A stretch of 64,000 bases of DNA from Closterium sp. NIES-65 (Eukaryota; Streptophyta; Zygnematophyceae; Desmidiales; Closteriaceae): positions 103,501 through 167,500 of the forward strand of contig CANXME010002281.1 in the NCBI GenBank assembly GCA_948144175.1. The letters run 5' to 3'. The position numbers and the translations under genes were made by a program. The notes beneath the pieces are model-generated. The model worked only from the letters and a program-made list of their open reading frames with translations. It did not search any database and was not told where the DNA came from. Of the stretch, positions 54,097-62,688 are shown in pieces. How positions within the stretch are numbered: the stretch's first letter is position 1; the number at the start of each line of letters is the position of its first letter.

Positions 54097-55290
54097 ATGG
54101 TGATGCTTCCCGTCCTCAACGCTGTTGGCACGGCACTCCCCACGCTCGTCTCGGCCTTCACTCTCAGGCAGACCCGGGTGTTCGTGCTTGGCGATCGCCT
54201 TGACGCACGTGTGCGTTGGTTTCGACTGATAACATCCCTGCCCGAGTACACTTTCTATGAGTATTTGCGGGTTGACAAACGCATTTTCGTGTACTTAGTG
54301 CGCCAGTATCAGCCCAGCCGTTTCGCTACACTTAAGCATCCTGTGCATAACTTTTTATTCGTCGCCATGGGACTTAGCAGGCTTGGGCATGGTCTCACAT
54401 TTCGCGAAATTGGGCTTCACTTCGGCTACTCTTTCTCCCACGCCCACAAGCTGTTTGCGAGGTTCGTATTTTTCGTCAACGAAGTCCTCCTGCCCAAGTG
54501 GGTCGTGTGGCCAGACATGGACATGCTGCAGTTGTTCGAGACAGAGTTTCGCCTTCAAGCCGGAATACCTGGGGTGGTAGGCGCCATGGACGGGACCTAC
54601 ATACACTGCCGTGGCATGGGACCACATTGCGAAGACTTCAGAAATAGGAAAGGTTTCTTTTCTATTATTTGCCAACTAATCTGCGACAGCATGGGTCTCA
54701 TCTGGGACTTTTTTGTAGGATATCCCGGAAGCGTCAACGACGCTCGGGTTTTCATGAACAGCCCTGCAAGAACTAAAATTGAAGGAGGAGGGATATTGGA
54801 CTACACGCTAGTAGCGGACGCTGCCTATGGATTGAGGCCCTACATCTACACACCCTATCGTGCCCTTCCCGGCATCGCACTTCCCGACCATCAGCGAGTC
54901 TGGAACCTCCAGCAGTCCCGCACTCGAATGATTGTGGAGCAGGTGAACGGGAGGCTGAAGACCAAATGGCGCATCCTGGACGGGCGCCTCGAGTGCGACG
55001 TCATCCGCGCCCCGCAGGTCGTATCCGCCTGCATCGTGCTTCACAACATCGACCTCATCCTCGGTTTCCGTCACCGCCTGAACGAACCTCGTGAGCGCAA
55101 CACTTGGTGGCTGGAAGGACCCGTTGCGGAGGCCCCGCATTTCTCGTCGCGCGATGCGGGCTTTACTCCGACTCGTCGTCGATCTCGCCTGGCGGCGTAC
55201 TTCTACGCTTCCTGGAGGCTCGGGCATCCTGAGCTCTCTCAACCATCTCTTGGGTACGTTCTAAAAACTCATCAAATTGGTCCCGCATAG
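54097..55290 (+). CDS. Harbinger (HARBI1-type) DDE transposase
   Basis: About 397 residues, uninterrupted, belonging to the DDE_Tnp_4 group that cuts and pastes PIF/Harbinger elements in the nucleus. I take the first ATG in frame (54097); the upstream ATG at 54040 runs into a stop after 13 codons. The N-terminal helical part has FYEYLRVDKRIFVYLV and LSRLGHGLTFREIGLHFGYS, a helix-turn-helix-like region. The catalytic triad is visible: Asp in VVGAMDGTYIHC, Asp in GYPGSVNDARVF, and Glu in MIVEQVNGRLK. VADAAYGLRPYI lies between. The family's KGFFSIICQ and LHNI motifs are present. The last 128 bases overlap the antisense ORF at 55163-55381. Nothing looks broken. Confidence 0.94.
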   Translation: MVMLPVLNAVGTALPTLVSAFTLRQTRVFVLGDRLDARVRWFRLITSLPEYTFYEYLRVDKRIFVYLVRQYQPSRFATLKHPVHNFLFVAMGLSRLGHGLTFREIGLHFGYSFSHAHKLFARFVFFVNEVLLPKWVVWPDMDMLQLFETEFRLQAGIPGVVGAMDGTYIHCRGMGPHCEDFRNRKGFFSIICQLICDSMGLIWDFFVGYPGSVNDARVFMNSPARTKIEGGGILDYTLVADAAYGLRPYIYTPYRALPGIALPDHQRVWNLQQSRTRMIVEQVNGRLKTKWRILDGRLECDVIRAPQVVSACIVLHNIDLILGFRHRLNEPRERNTWWLEGPVAEAPHFSSRDAGFTPTRRRSRLAAYFYASWRLGHPELSQPSLGYVLKTHQIGPA

Positions 55291-55520
55291 CCCCTTTTAC
55301 CGATTGCGCAATTATCCCCGCTATTTCAGCACACAGCACTGAATCACTTGAGTTCATGTGGTTACCAACACCACCTCCCATTGTGTCGTTGCCCGAATGT
55401 TCCTCTTCGGCACCCGCAGGCCCAGGCCGGCGGGAAACACCGCGGCCACGGAGCGCAACACCCGCGTTCGCGCCGACGACGTGTGAACGGGATGGAGATG
55501 CAGTGGCGGTGGCTGCGGAG
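55163..55520 (-). CDS. Probable 3' exon of the Harbinger Myb-like protein
   Basis: An open stretch ending TAA at 55163-55165 reads MNSSDSVLCAEIAGIIAQ then FDEFLERTQEMVERAQDA and RASRKRRSTPPGEIDDESE. Amphipathic helix, basic patch and acidic end resemble C-termini of Harbinger Myb-like proteins. It is open upstream through PAGAEEEHSGND, with no sure acceptor placed. It overlaps the 3' end of the transposase on the other strand. It could be a shadow of that gene, but its composition is protein-like beyond the overlap. Confidence 0.45.
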
Positions 55521-55719
55521 ATAACTGCAGCAACGGGAGCTAGGCTACGGGCTAGGCACGTGTGCTCGTGTGATCTCTGCGTTCTCTGTTCCTTAGTCGT
55601 TTCCTTGTGTGCACACTACTTGCTAGTTCACGGGGAAAATTGGCAAGAGTTCCACTAGGAAAAGTTCAGAATAATGGTATAATGAAGTTGGCAAAGCAAG
55701 ACTACATCAGAGCAAGCAT

Positions 55720-56560
55720 TCAGGTCGGCCAACTGCCAGCGCAGCTTGGTCGACCGCGTTCCAGCACGACTTGGTCGACCGCACTCCAGCAAGGCAAGGT
55801 CGACGGCGTGCCAACGTTGCAGGACAGCAGTGCACCCGCTTCACAGGTGCGCGCAGATGATTGGCGTGCAGAGTCCTGTCACCTCTGATCCGCCACGACG
55901 ACCTCGGGATACCACCACCGAGGTCGGGCTTGCCAACTTCGCCTGGGAGACCGTCGCGCTCCTCCGCAACACTTCGTCACCCAGGTAACCTGGTCGACCA
56001 GGCAACCATGTCGACCAGCAGATTCCATACGTGCCCGTCGACCTCCCAGGTCGACAACCACCTACGTCGACCTCACCAGGCCGACGTCCCCATCGGTCGA
56101 CCTCCTCCAGGTCGATGTCCCCTCTGGTCGACCAGCTTCTCGTCGACCAGCACAGTTGTCGGCCGACCACCCACGTCGGCCACCCGAAGCTGGCGTCACG
56201 AGGTTGACGCCCCACTGCTCGACGCCCATCTGCTCGGCGTCCTGAGTCGAGGTCGACGTCGGCCCCTCCTTCGTCGACCACAAGGTCCAGTCGACCACTA
56301 ACAGGTCGACCACCGGTCCATTAGCCGGCCGCCGAAGTCAGCTTCGCCAAGTCGGCGTCCTCCGCAGGTCGACTTCCAAGTCGACCTCCCTGAAGTCGGC
56401 GCCACCCTAAAGTCGGCGCCCGTGCAGTGGTCCCCCGTGCAGATCGACCTCCTCGTCGACCAGCTCGCCCACTGCAGCAGGTCGGCTGCTTTCCTCACAC
56501 CCGACCACGAAGTCGGCTCCGCCCAAGCGAGGACGGGGCCAATACCCAACTCCCGTTGAC
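55720..56560. repeat. GTCGAC-rich array inside the Harbinger element
   Basis: The palindrome GTCGAC and near matches (GTCGGC, GTCGAT) occur about every 20-50 bp, around seventeen exact copies by eye, mostly in CAGGTCGACC or TGGTCGACCA contexts. The block lies between the two Harbinger genes, where an intron or shared regulatory region would be. I see no coding sense in it. Confidence 0.75.
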
Positions 56561-56897
56561 AGTGGCAGCGGCGGGGGACACGTCCGGCGCAAGCGCAGAC
56601 GTAGACGGAGACGAAAATGGCTGGCGCGAAGGAGAGTGACCAGGCGAAGTCGTCACTCGGCGGGGATTGGGTGAGCGACGAGCCGACTGCGCTCGGCTTG
56701 CTGATGCCGCTACGCCATCGGGCCCTGCAGACACCGCTGATGCGGTGGTAGGAGACGCCACATCTGCCGGTGATGGGCGTCGCATAGGGGGGTGTTGGGT
56801 GGTTTCATTATTACATGCCACCTTGTTGAATGGTTGTATTAGTAGCATCAATATTAAATTATGAGCAGTAAAAAAAAAGGATCACATCAAACAGCAA

Positions 56898-57611
56898 TCA
56901 ACACTTACTAGGAATGGTACGAGCCAGAGGAGGAGACGCGGTAGTAGTTGCGGGAATCAAGGGGCCCGCGAGCGCCGGGGGACGCGCATTCGCCCGATCC
57001 CCTAGGAACCTGTCGAATATGTAATAGAAAATAGGCATTTTAGGGGGCTTCCCCTTCCCGGAAGGTTTTAACAACAAATCCGACACCTTCCGCCACTGAG
57101 CCTCCATACGGAAAACCTTGGCTTTCGTGGCTGCGAGACCATGGCGCCATCCGGGGTGACGAAGACGGACTTGCTCGTAGAGCATGACGTCCCGGTTCTG
57201 GCCTTGCAGGCGGCACAGATTCCGATATTGCTCGTCGAAGTCGTGGCGGATCCACGCCAGCTGCATGACTTCCGCCGGCTCCCACCCTTTTTTGTCGATG
57301 GGCGTCGCTGCATCGGCGTCGTCGTCGGCGCCGTCTTTGCCATGGCAGTCGATTTCGCCTGCGTCAAAGTACGCGAGGGTGTCGTCGTCAGCACCTAGAG
57401 GAGTGTTCCCGTTTGGCACACGCGCCACGATATCGTCCAGGTCGATAACTCCAAGGCGCCACGAAGCGGCCGGATCAACGGCAGCACGCCGACGCCGCTG
57501 AGGTGCGGGTGCGCGGACCGGTGCAGCACCAGATGCGGGAGTAGAGGCTGTTGGAGTGGTAGCATCGGCCGGTGTGGCAGAGCCATGGGCGCTGGTGTTG
57601 CCGTTTGTCAT
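56898..57611 (-). CDS. Harbinger Myb/SANT-like DNA-binding protein, 5' exon(s)
   Basis: PIF/Harbinger elements need a second protein that brings the transposase into the nucleus and to the element ends. This ORF has an Ala/Thr/Pro-rich start with a basic patch (PQRRRRAAVD), an acidic stretch (DDDADAATP), and a trihelix-like region: KKGWEPAEVMQLAWIRHD, YRNLCRLQGQNRDVM, VFRMEAQWRKVSDLLL, with the spaced Trp residues of SANT domains. The start at 57611 (MTNGNTSAHG) is my choice; the frame is open to 57737. It may be spliced to an exon at 55163-55520, since the usual C-terminal helix is missing here. Confidence 0.75.
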   Translation of the reverse strand: MTNGNTSAHGSATPADATTPTASTPASGAAPVRAPAPQRRRRAAVDPAASWRLGVIDLDDIVARVPNGNTPLGADDDTLAYFDAGEIDCHGKDGADDDADAATPIDKKGWEPAEVMQLAWIRHDFDEQYRNLCRLQGQNRDVMLYEQVRLRHPGWRHGLAATKAKVFRMEAQWRKVSDLLLKPSGKGKPPKMPIFYYIFDRFLGDRANARPPALAGPLIPATTTASPPLARTIPSKC

Positions 57612-58120
57612 GTCGAATGGAATTTGCGTATACAGTACACAAGTGTTGGAGAATGGTGGTATATTTGAATGTATCAAGTGCCTTCCACTCCCACAGGATT
57701 TCAAAGACATTTGGTGCGGGGGACATGGATTGGCCAAGGGCGGGAGTTTCTTTGACTGACGTCAAGACGGGCGGGACGCGTTGCCACATCGTGCTCGAAC
57801 ATGCCACGATGCTGGACACGTGGCTACCACTGTGTGCACGAATTGTGGGGTGACTTCGTTGTGCAACTTCATGCATTGGCGAAGCGCTCGCCTGTTTCGC
57901 CAGTTGTTCGGACGGGCTGCAAATCACACACGCTCGTATGAACGTGCGCACGCACGTTCCCGCCTCCGACTCGAGTCAAGTTCATATTTCAAACTCGAAC
58001 TTTTGCAGAGCCCATACAATGCTTGGTTCGCGAAGCACCCTTAGCGAAATTAGCGAAAAGGGTAACCACCCAGAGTTCGAACTTTATTTTGAACTTCTAC
58101 AAAGACCTCACACGCCCTAA

Positions 58121-59082
58121 GCTTCCAATCACGCTGCTACAGACGAGATTCAAAGAACCCCTGTCAAAAGATTTCGCTACGTGGTGAGTGGTGAGAGAGA
58201 TATTGCGGGGATGGGCGACACGCACGACGAGGAGGATGTCAGGCCAGCGCGGGAAGGAGGGTCAATTGCGTGCCCGCGGCAGAGGACGTGACAGAGTGAA
58301 AAGCTCGACCCTCCACCAGGTCCGAGAGCGATCGTGCTGACAAAAGCAGCAGCATGTACAGGCAGTCGTGAGTGGGATGTGATAACCTTGGTCTTCAAAG
58401 GCTTCACTCCGATTTACCTAGAGCCGGATAGCAAACAGCCGAGTCGAGAGGCAGCCAAGAAGTGGAGCGAGCTTGGTAACCTTGTGAACGAGAGTGTAAG
58501 GATTTACAGAATCCTTACTGAGGCACTCGTTAGCGAGGACATCCCGAGGGTCACGCGACGAACCTGTCCTTCCTATTTCGTCGCACCGAACCACCCCCGA
58601 GTCGCTTCCGCACCAATCGCATCCATCACCGAGCCATCCTCGCCCAATCTCCCCGCCTTGCTAGGACTTCCCCTTTTTAGGCCTCCTCACTTCCATTGTA
58701 TCGGAATTGAGTAATTCAGTAATCAGTCATTATCGTTATTCGTTTTACTGCGCACTCTGCAAGTTCATTCATAACAGAGAGAATTAGCGCGAAAGGTGAA
58801 AAAAACCTCGTTTTTAACATACAGCAAGAGAAAAACATACAAACGCTCACAATTAGCAAGTGCTACAAAGTTTCCTAAGTAGGCTGTCTATCTGATGGAT
58901 ACGGCCGGTAAAAGGCAATCAATTAGCCTGATACTTCTCCCAGTTGCAACCCGTCCTGATTGATATGGTCCGCTCGTCTTGATTCTCACCATGTGATTGT
59001 TAAAAAGGTGCATCCCCCAATTTATCAAACCTGCCTTTCTTCCCACAGACACTGCCGCCGCCTGAAAACAAGACCTGACTTT
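58121..59082. other. Intergenic DNA between Harbinger and the Penelope-like element
   Basis: The flank of the Harbinger insertion. An ORF at 58334-58714 (126 codons; EWDVITLVFKGFTPIYLEP) has no features that I recognise and may be chance. The remainder is AT-rich with no visible signal. Confidence 0.4.
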
Positions 59083-59562
59083 TTACGTCATCTGGCCATT
59101 TACAGATAGCCTAGGTGTCATGCAGTTGGTTCGCCGAAGAATCGGGAAGACATTCTTCGCTTTTCCGGTGAGTGTAGAGAAGGATTGTCCAGTAATTTCT
59201 TTAATCGCTGCTTCCTTGAAAACCTCCAAAGCCGTCTCAACAGCAGGAGAGGCTGGTGGAGGTGACCAGTGTTCTCGTTCTGGTAACTTGTACCCTGAGT
59301 AACAGAAAGAGTCAATGCCATTAAAAAGATACATGGTCCTAACACTCCGAAAGAAAGATGCGATTTCAGCTTCAAAAGAGGCGACACTACGAACAACAGG
59401 AACGGGTATGTATTTTAGTCCAAGGCTCAGTAGGTTGAGTTCTTTGGTGGAAAAGGAATGGGAGCTGTAGTTATGGATTCCGCGGTTAGTCACACGACAC
59501 TGCAGCTGGTACTCTGTCAACCGTCCGAAGAGTAACAGTGCATAATCATGCACGCTATCCAT
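59083..59562 (-). pseudogene. Start of Penelope-like ORF2, truncated before RT
   Basis: MDSVHDYALLLFGRLTEYQL opens the frame. SHSFSTKELNLLSLGLKYIP then FEAEIASFFRSVRTMYLF match the pattern found just upstream of RT in Penelope-like proteins, from knowledge of the family and not from a search. The frame runs into the direct repeat at about 59135 and ends TAA at 59083-59085. Full proteins are several hundred residues longer and hold RT and often a GIY-YIG nuclease. Confidence 0.5.
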
Positions 59563-60698
59563 TACTGTGGAGACGTTTTTCCGCGGCCTCCACCTCCCCC
59601 CCCGTTTTTTGGTGCAGAACCTTTGCGAGAGTTAGAACCGTTGGCGCTGCGGTTAGCAGTTTTCGAGAAGGAACGTCCCACTGTCTTAACAGCGGTGAGC
59701 TCAGCATCATCAGTCCGCTTCTTGCCGCTGCTGCCGTCACTGTTCTTGTTCTTAGCTGTAGTCTGCTTGCCGGATTTCTTAGAACTCGTGCTTTTCTTGG
59801 TCGAAGAACGAGTCTTATTATCAGCGGCGACGGAGCTTTTCCTGACATAGACACCCGACTTGTTAGGCTTAGACTTTTTGAAAGCAGGAACCTTATCCTT
59901 AACAGCATTGTCGGTCTTCTTCTTAGCGGGAGCCTTAGGAGATGACTTCTTAAGGATTTTCTCAGCCTCCTGACTAGCGATCTCACGATCCGTCGGGTCA
60001 ACAGGCAGGTTCTCAGCTTCGGTAACAGCAGCTGCTTTCTTGGCGTCAAGCTCCTCTTTTTTCTGCTTAAGAAGGACTTCAGCCATATTAGTCTCCATGT
60101 AGATCAGCGACACAGCAGTCTTAAACTCATGCAGCACTCGCGCCTTGAAGAAATCCAAACTTCCAACGAGTTTCGGGTTCTTAGCGCCGAGATCCGACTT
60201 CTTATTGAGATTAATAAAGTTGTCGATATGATGCAGGAGTGACTGATTAACAGCAGCAGCGTCGCTGAAAGCGTTGTCAGTAGCCTTCTTCTTCATGGAA
60301 ATCAGGACAGCCTGAGCATTATGGCAATAAGCCAGCCGAGCAGATTCAAGATCTTTGTCTGCTTCTTGTCGGAGCTCTTCAGAGTTACAGACGAAGTTAA
60401 AAGGCTTGATCCTGATAGAGTGCGGGATGATCCCGTTTTTCTGCTGCTCTTCCATGAAAATGAGTTGTTGTCGCAGCATACGGTACTTCATGAAATGTTT
60501 CTTAAAATCACTGATGGCTTGCTGCTTCAAGGTGTTAAAATAGGACGGAGTTGCCTGCTTTTCCAAAAAAGAGAGGTCAAAGTCTCCGATGAAATCAAAC
60601 GAATCGGACATAATGGTGTCACGAGTAGTAGAGTTGTCTTGAAAATCTTTCACCGCTTCCTGCCCAGCAAACGTCGTAGTAGCGATAGGGGTCGCCAT
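59562..60698 (-). CDS. ORF1 of the Penelope-like element (378 aa)
   Basis: I do not recognise a known domain. The N-terminal two thirds look helical and globular (FDFIGDFDLSFLEKQATPS, HFMKYRMLRQQLIFMEEQQ, SIRIKPFNFVCNSEEL, VLHEFKTAVSLIYMETN). From about residue 215 it becomes Lys/Ala/Ser-rich and strongly basic (KAPAKKKTDNAVKDK, RSSTKKSTSSKKSGK), ending Gly-rich (NGGGGGGRGK). A folded head and basic tail fits an RNA-binding protein that coats element RNA. It ends at 59562, adjoining the next ORF. It uses A/T-rich codons, unlike the GC-rich copia genes nearby. It could be an unrelated host gene, but its place between ribozyme and ORF2 argues for the element. Confidence 0.5.
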   Translation of the reverse strand: MATPIATTTFAGQEAVKDFQDNSTTRDTIMSDSFDFIGDFDLSFLEKQATPSYFNTLKQQAISDFKKHFMKYRMLRQQLIFMEEQQKNGIIPHSIRIKPFNFVCNSEELRQEADKDLESARLAYCHNAQAVLISMKKKATDNAFSDAAAVNQSLLHHIDNFINLNKKSDLGAKNPKLVGSLDFFKARVLHEFKTAVSLIYMETNMAEVLLKQKKEELDAKKAAAVTEAENLPVDPTDREIASQEAEKILKKSSPKAPAKKKTDNAVKDKVPAFKKSKPNKSGVYVRKSSVAADNKTRSSTKKSTSSKKSGKQTTAKNKNSDGSSGKKRTDDAELTAVKTVGRSFSKTANRSANGSNSRKGSAPKNGGGGGGRGKTSPQ

Positions 60699-61096
60699 GA
60701 CGATGGGAGTAATACCCGGAGCGTTAGTAGTCCCAGCAAGAGTAGCTTCTGAAGTTTAGATAGCTCTTCTCTTAGAGGGTCTGGAAGCTGAAGGAGGTTC
60801 GAATGAGAACCCCTTCACAGCTGACTGCTCTTTATCCTTGGTGAGCTTGTCGAGAGGCGAATTCCTTCGCGTAGTTCTCGAAGTTCTTGGGATTTCCAGA
60901 GTGCGGTCAGCTTTGGCGGAAGAAATCGTTGAATCTTTGGTTGCATTGAATTTATAGTTGGCCATCGTAGTGGTATCTGTAGTAAGTCCGAGTGGGCCCC
61001 AATTAGGTGCCATGAGTTTATGTGGCAGCAACTATGCTTTTTAGGTAAAAAATATGTGTAAAAGGTGCTTGCTTGTAGACCTTGTGAAGAAAAGTT

Positions 61097-61138
61097 TGAT
61101 GGTAACCGGTTTCGGCATATAGCCTTCTTCAGACCACA
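61097..61138 (-). ncRNA. Hammerhead ribozyme motif (minimal, Penelope type)
   Basis: Minus strand: the core CTGAAGA (C-U-G-A-N-G-A) is followed by a stem-loop GGC-TATAT-GCC (stem II) and then GAAAC, the second conserved block. ACCGGT can form the tiny stem III with U-U before the expected cleavage point. TGGT before the core pairs with ACCA after it for stem I. All invariant core bases that I can place are present, although one A sits between the core and stem II. Such minimal hammerheads are known from terminal repeats of Penelope-like elements, where they process element RNA. Confidence 0.65.
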
Positions 61139-61425
61139 AGGAGAAAATGAGCAAGCAAGCTACGTCAAATACCAACCCCTAGGGCTCCATCGCGTGGCAT
61201 TCCATCGCGGGGCCTGGGTGGTGGGGGGACGAAAAGAAAACAGTACAGTACAAACATGCACAAGTGATCTAACTCTTATGAGCGGAAATATGAAAATTCC
61301 CTACTCTATGCGGTAACCTCCAAGCAATAATAGCTCTCCGTGAAGAAAACACACCGTGTGACATTATACTGAGGTGACTTTTGACAGATAGCCTAGGTGT
61401 CATGCTGTTGGTTCGCCCACTTTCA

Positions 61426-61509
61426 TCATGCCCCCATTCTCTCCTCCTTAGCTTCTGCCATCATCGCCTCTAGAGCATCCACATCTGCTGGAACTGCCGC
61501 TGTCAGATT
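61426..61509 (-). CDS. Aminopeptidase P (M24B), last exon
   Basis: The acceptor CTTGCAG is followed by AATCTGACAGCGGC, encoding NLTAAVPADVDALEAMMAEA then KEERMGA and TGA at 61426-61428. E. coli PepP ends its catalytic domain with the same ENLTA pattern. Preceded by exon 61979-62039, which ends GYE in phase 0. The Penelope-like element lies about 10 bp past the stop codon. Confidence 0.88.
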   Translation of the reverse strand, partial: NLTAAVPADVDALEAMMAEAKEERMGA

Positions 61510-61589
61510 CTGCAAGACGTGGAGGGAATGGCGTGACACACATCAGGGGGGAATGAATTTATGTAGGCGTAGTGCCGTTGATGCCACAC

Positions 61590-62475
61590 ACCACCAGTGC
61601 CACCATCAACGCCTCTAAAACATCCACATCAACCACAACAGGAAAGAGTGGCACAGTGGGAATGCCTGACAAAAAAACAGAACAAAAAATAAGAGCCTGC
61701 ACTGTTTGGAAATATTGAATGTACTTGTTAATACCATTCACACCCTGTAGGGTATGAATCCTGTACTTGTGATACGCTGAATTCTCAAAACTCAGCGCAC
61801 TCCGGGTTATGAAAGGCCGAGTTTCCACTTAAAACTGCGATGCAAGCAAACTTTGGTGCAAGAACTGCTGTACACCTTTTTCAGTTGCGCAGCAACCACA
61901 CAAATAAAAAATAAGCTCAAATAAAAAATTCTGATAGATGTGTAGATGAATAGATGTGTTTGCAATGGCAACAATTACCTCATAACCGTCGGCCGTTATC
62001 AAAATGTCATCCTCTATGCGCACGCCTATGCCACGCAGGCTGAGGGAGTGAAGGAGACGGAGAGACACACACGGTAGGTGAAGGAGACGGAGAGACACAC
62101 ACGGTAGGGAAAGGATGCAATGAGGAGAACAACTAGCAGCTTCAAAATGTCATCCTCTATCCGCACGCCTTTGACCCGCAGGATGGGAAAGTGAAGGCGA
62201 GAGACAGGGATGAGGGCGGGTAGGTTGGAGAAACTGAGTTGCAGAAGTGGTTTGAGTTTATTCAAATCGCATCCGAGGGGGACAGACGGGGGAGTTGAGG
62301 GGGTTGGCGATGGGAAGACCAAATTTCCATGAAAGCTCAAGAAAGACCGACGTTAACCATATGTCCAGCTGGGGGAGAGAGGGGGGTGGGGTGGGGTGGG
62401 GTGTGTGCACTCCAGTCTCCAATACCAAACTCAGTGCTTCGGCACTTGGTCAACAAGTGGTTTTTCACCGTCCAT
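61590..62475 (-). pseudogene. Decayed exon copies in aminopeptidase P introns
   Basis: Near 61594-61660, TVPLFPVVVDVDVLEALMVAL repeats the last exon without its acceptor. Near 62149-62186, LRVKGVRIEDDILK repeats the penultimate exon's start without an AG. Near 62430-62475, VDQVPKH repeats the end of the TIEPG exon with its donor lost (CTGAGT for GTGAGT). Each copy lies on the upstream or downstream side of its real exon within about 50-200 bp. A 31-bp unit (GAAGGAGACGGAGAGACACA) is tandemly repeated at 62049-62105. Confidence 0.75.
61979..62039 (-). CDS. Aminopeptidase P, penultimate exon (61 nt)
   Basis: Acceptor CTCCCTCAG and donor GTAATT bound codons LRGIGVRIEDDILITADGYE plus one starting base. 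IRIEDD-type sequence carries the last metal-binding Glu of the M24 pita-bread fold (GIRIEDD in E. coli PepP). Phase fits both neighbours: the upstream exon ends with two bases and this one starts with the third. A decayed copy lies at about 62149-62186. Confidence 0.9.
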
Positions 62476-62531
62476 AGTTAGAAGCAGGATTACAAGCAGG
62501 GGTTTGGAATGATGGGATGGGAGTGACTCAC

Positions 62532-62587
62532 TGTTTTGGCACTTGGTCGATGTCCGGGAGATAGAGGCCTGGTTCGATTGTCAGCAC
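62532..62587 (-). CDS. Aminopeptidase P, exon with TIEPG motif (56 nt)
   Basis: Xaa-Pro aminopeptidases remove N-terminal residues next to proline; the mitochondrial ICP55/XPNPEP3 branch trims imported proteins. Acceptor ATCCCAG and donor GTGAGT bound VLTIEPGLYLPDIDQVPK plus two bases. The Glu of TIEPG is a dinuclear-metal ligand of the family. With the two exons downstream it gives the order TIEPGLY - GIGVRIEDD - ENLTA, as in PepP. The likely upstream exon is an 18-nt PLKPGV microexon at 62876-62893 or 63049-63066. Earlier exons, with the His and Asp ligands, lie beyond or cannot be found before 64000, so localisation and exact subfamily are open. Confidence 0.85.
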
Positions 62588-62688
62588 CTGGGATTGGGGA
62601 AGCACGCACGCATGATCACGAAAGAGAAGTGCTAATGTTCGACAAATGTAGGGCCCGACAGGTTTCGAATGTGAGAGGAAGAGAGCAA

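Larger units (their letters stand above)
53675..58117 (+). mobile_element. PIF/Harbinger DNA transposon, apparently complete (4.4 kb)
   Basis: Both ends carry the inverted repeat GGGCGTGTGAGGTCTTTG, and the element is flanked by TAA (53672-53674, 58118-58120), the three-base target duplication typical of this superfamily. AGTTCGAACTT-like palindromes lie near both ends. It has the two expected genes: a DDE transposase on the plus strand and a Myb/SANT-like protein on the minus strand. No stop interrupts either, so it may be autonomous. Confidence 0.95.
59136..61382 (-). mobile_element. Penelope-like element fragment
   Basis: A minus-strand element has a hammerhead ribozyme motif (61097-61138), a possible 91-codon ORF (61031-60756), ORF1 (60698-59562) and the start of a second ORF (59562-59083) whose residues (FSTKELNLLSLGLKYIPVP) resemble the region before RT in Penelope-like elements. 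A direct repeat of about 33 bp with one or two mismatches (59101-59135 and 61383-61417) flanks it, containing CAGATAGCCTAGGTGTCATG. This may be a long target duplication. RT and the GIY-YIG region are absent, so it is 3'-truncated. Confidence 0.6.
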
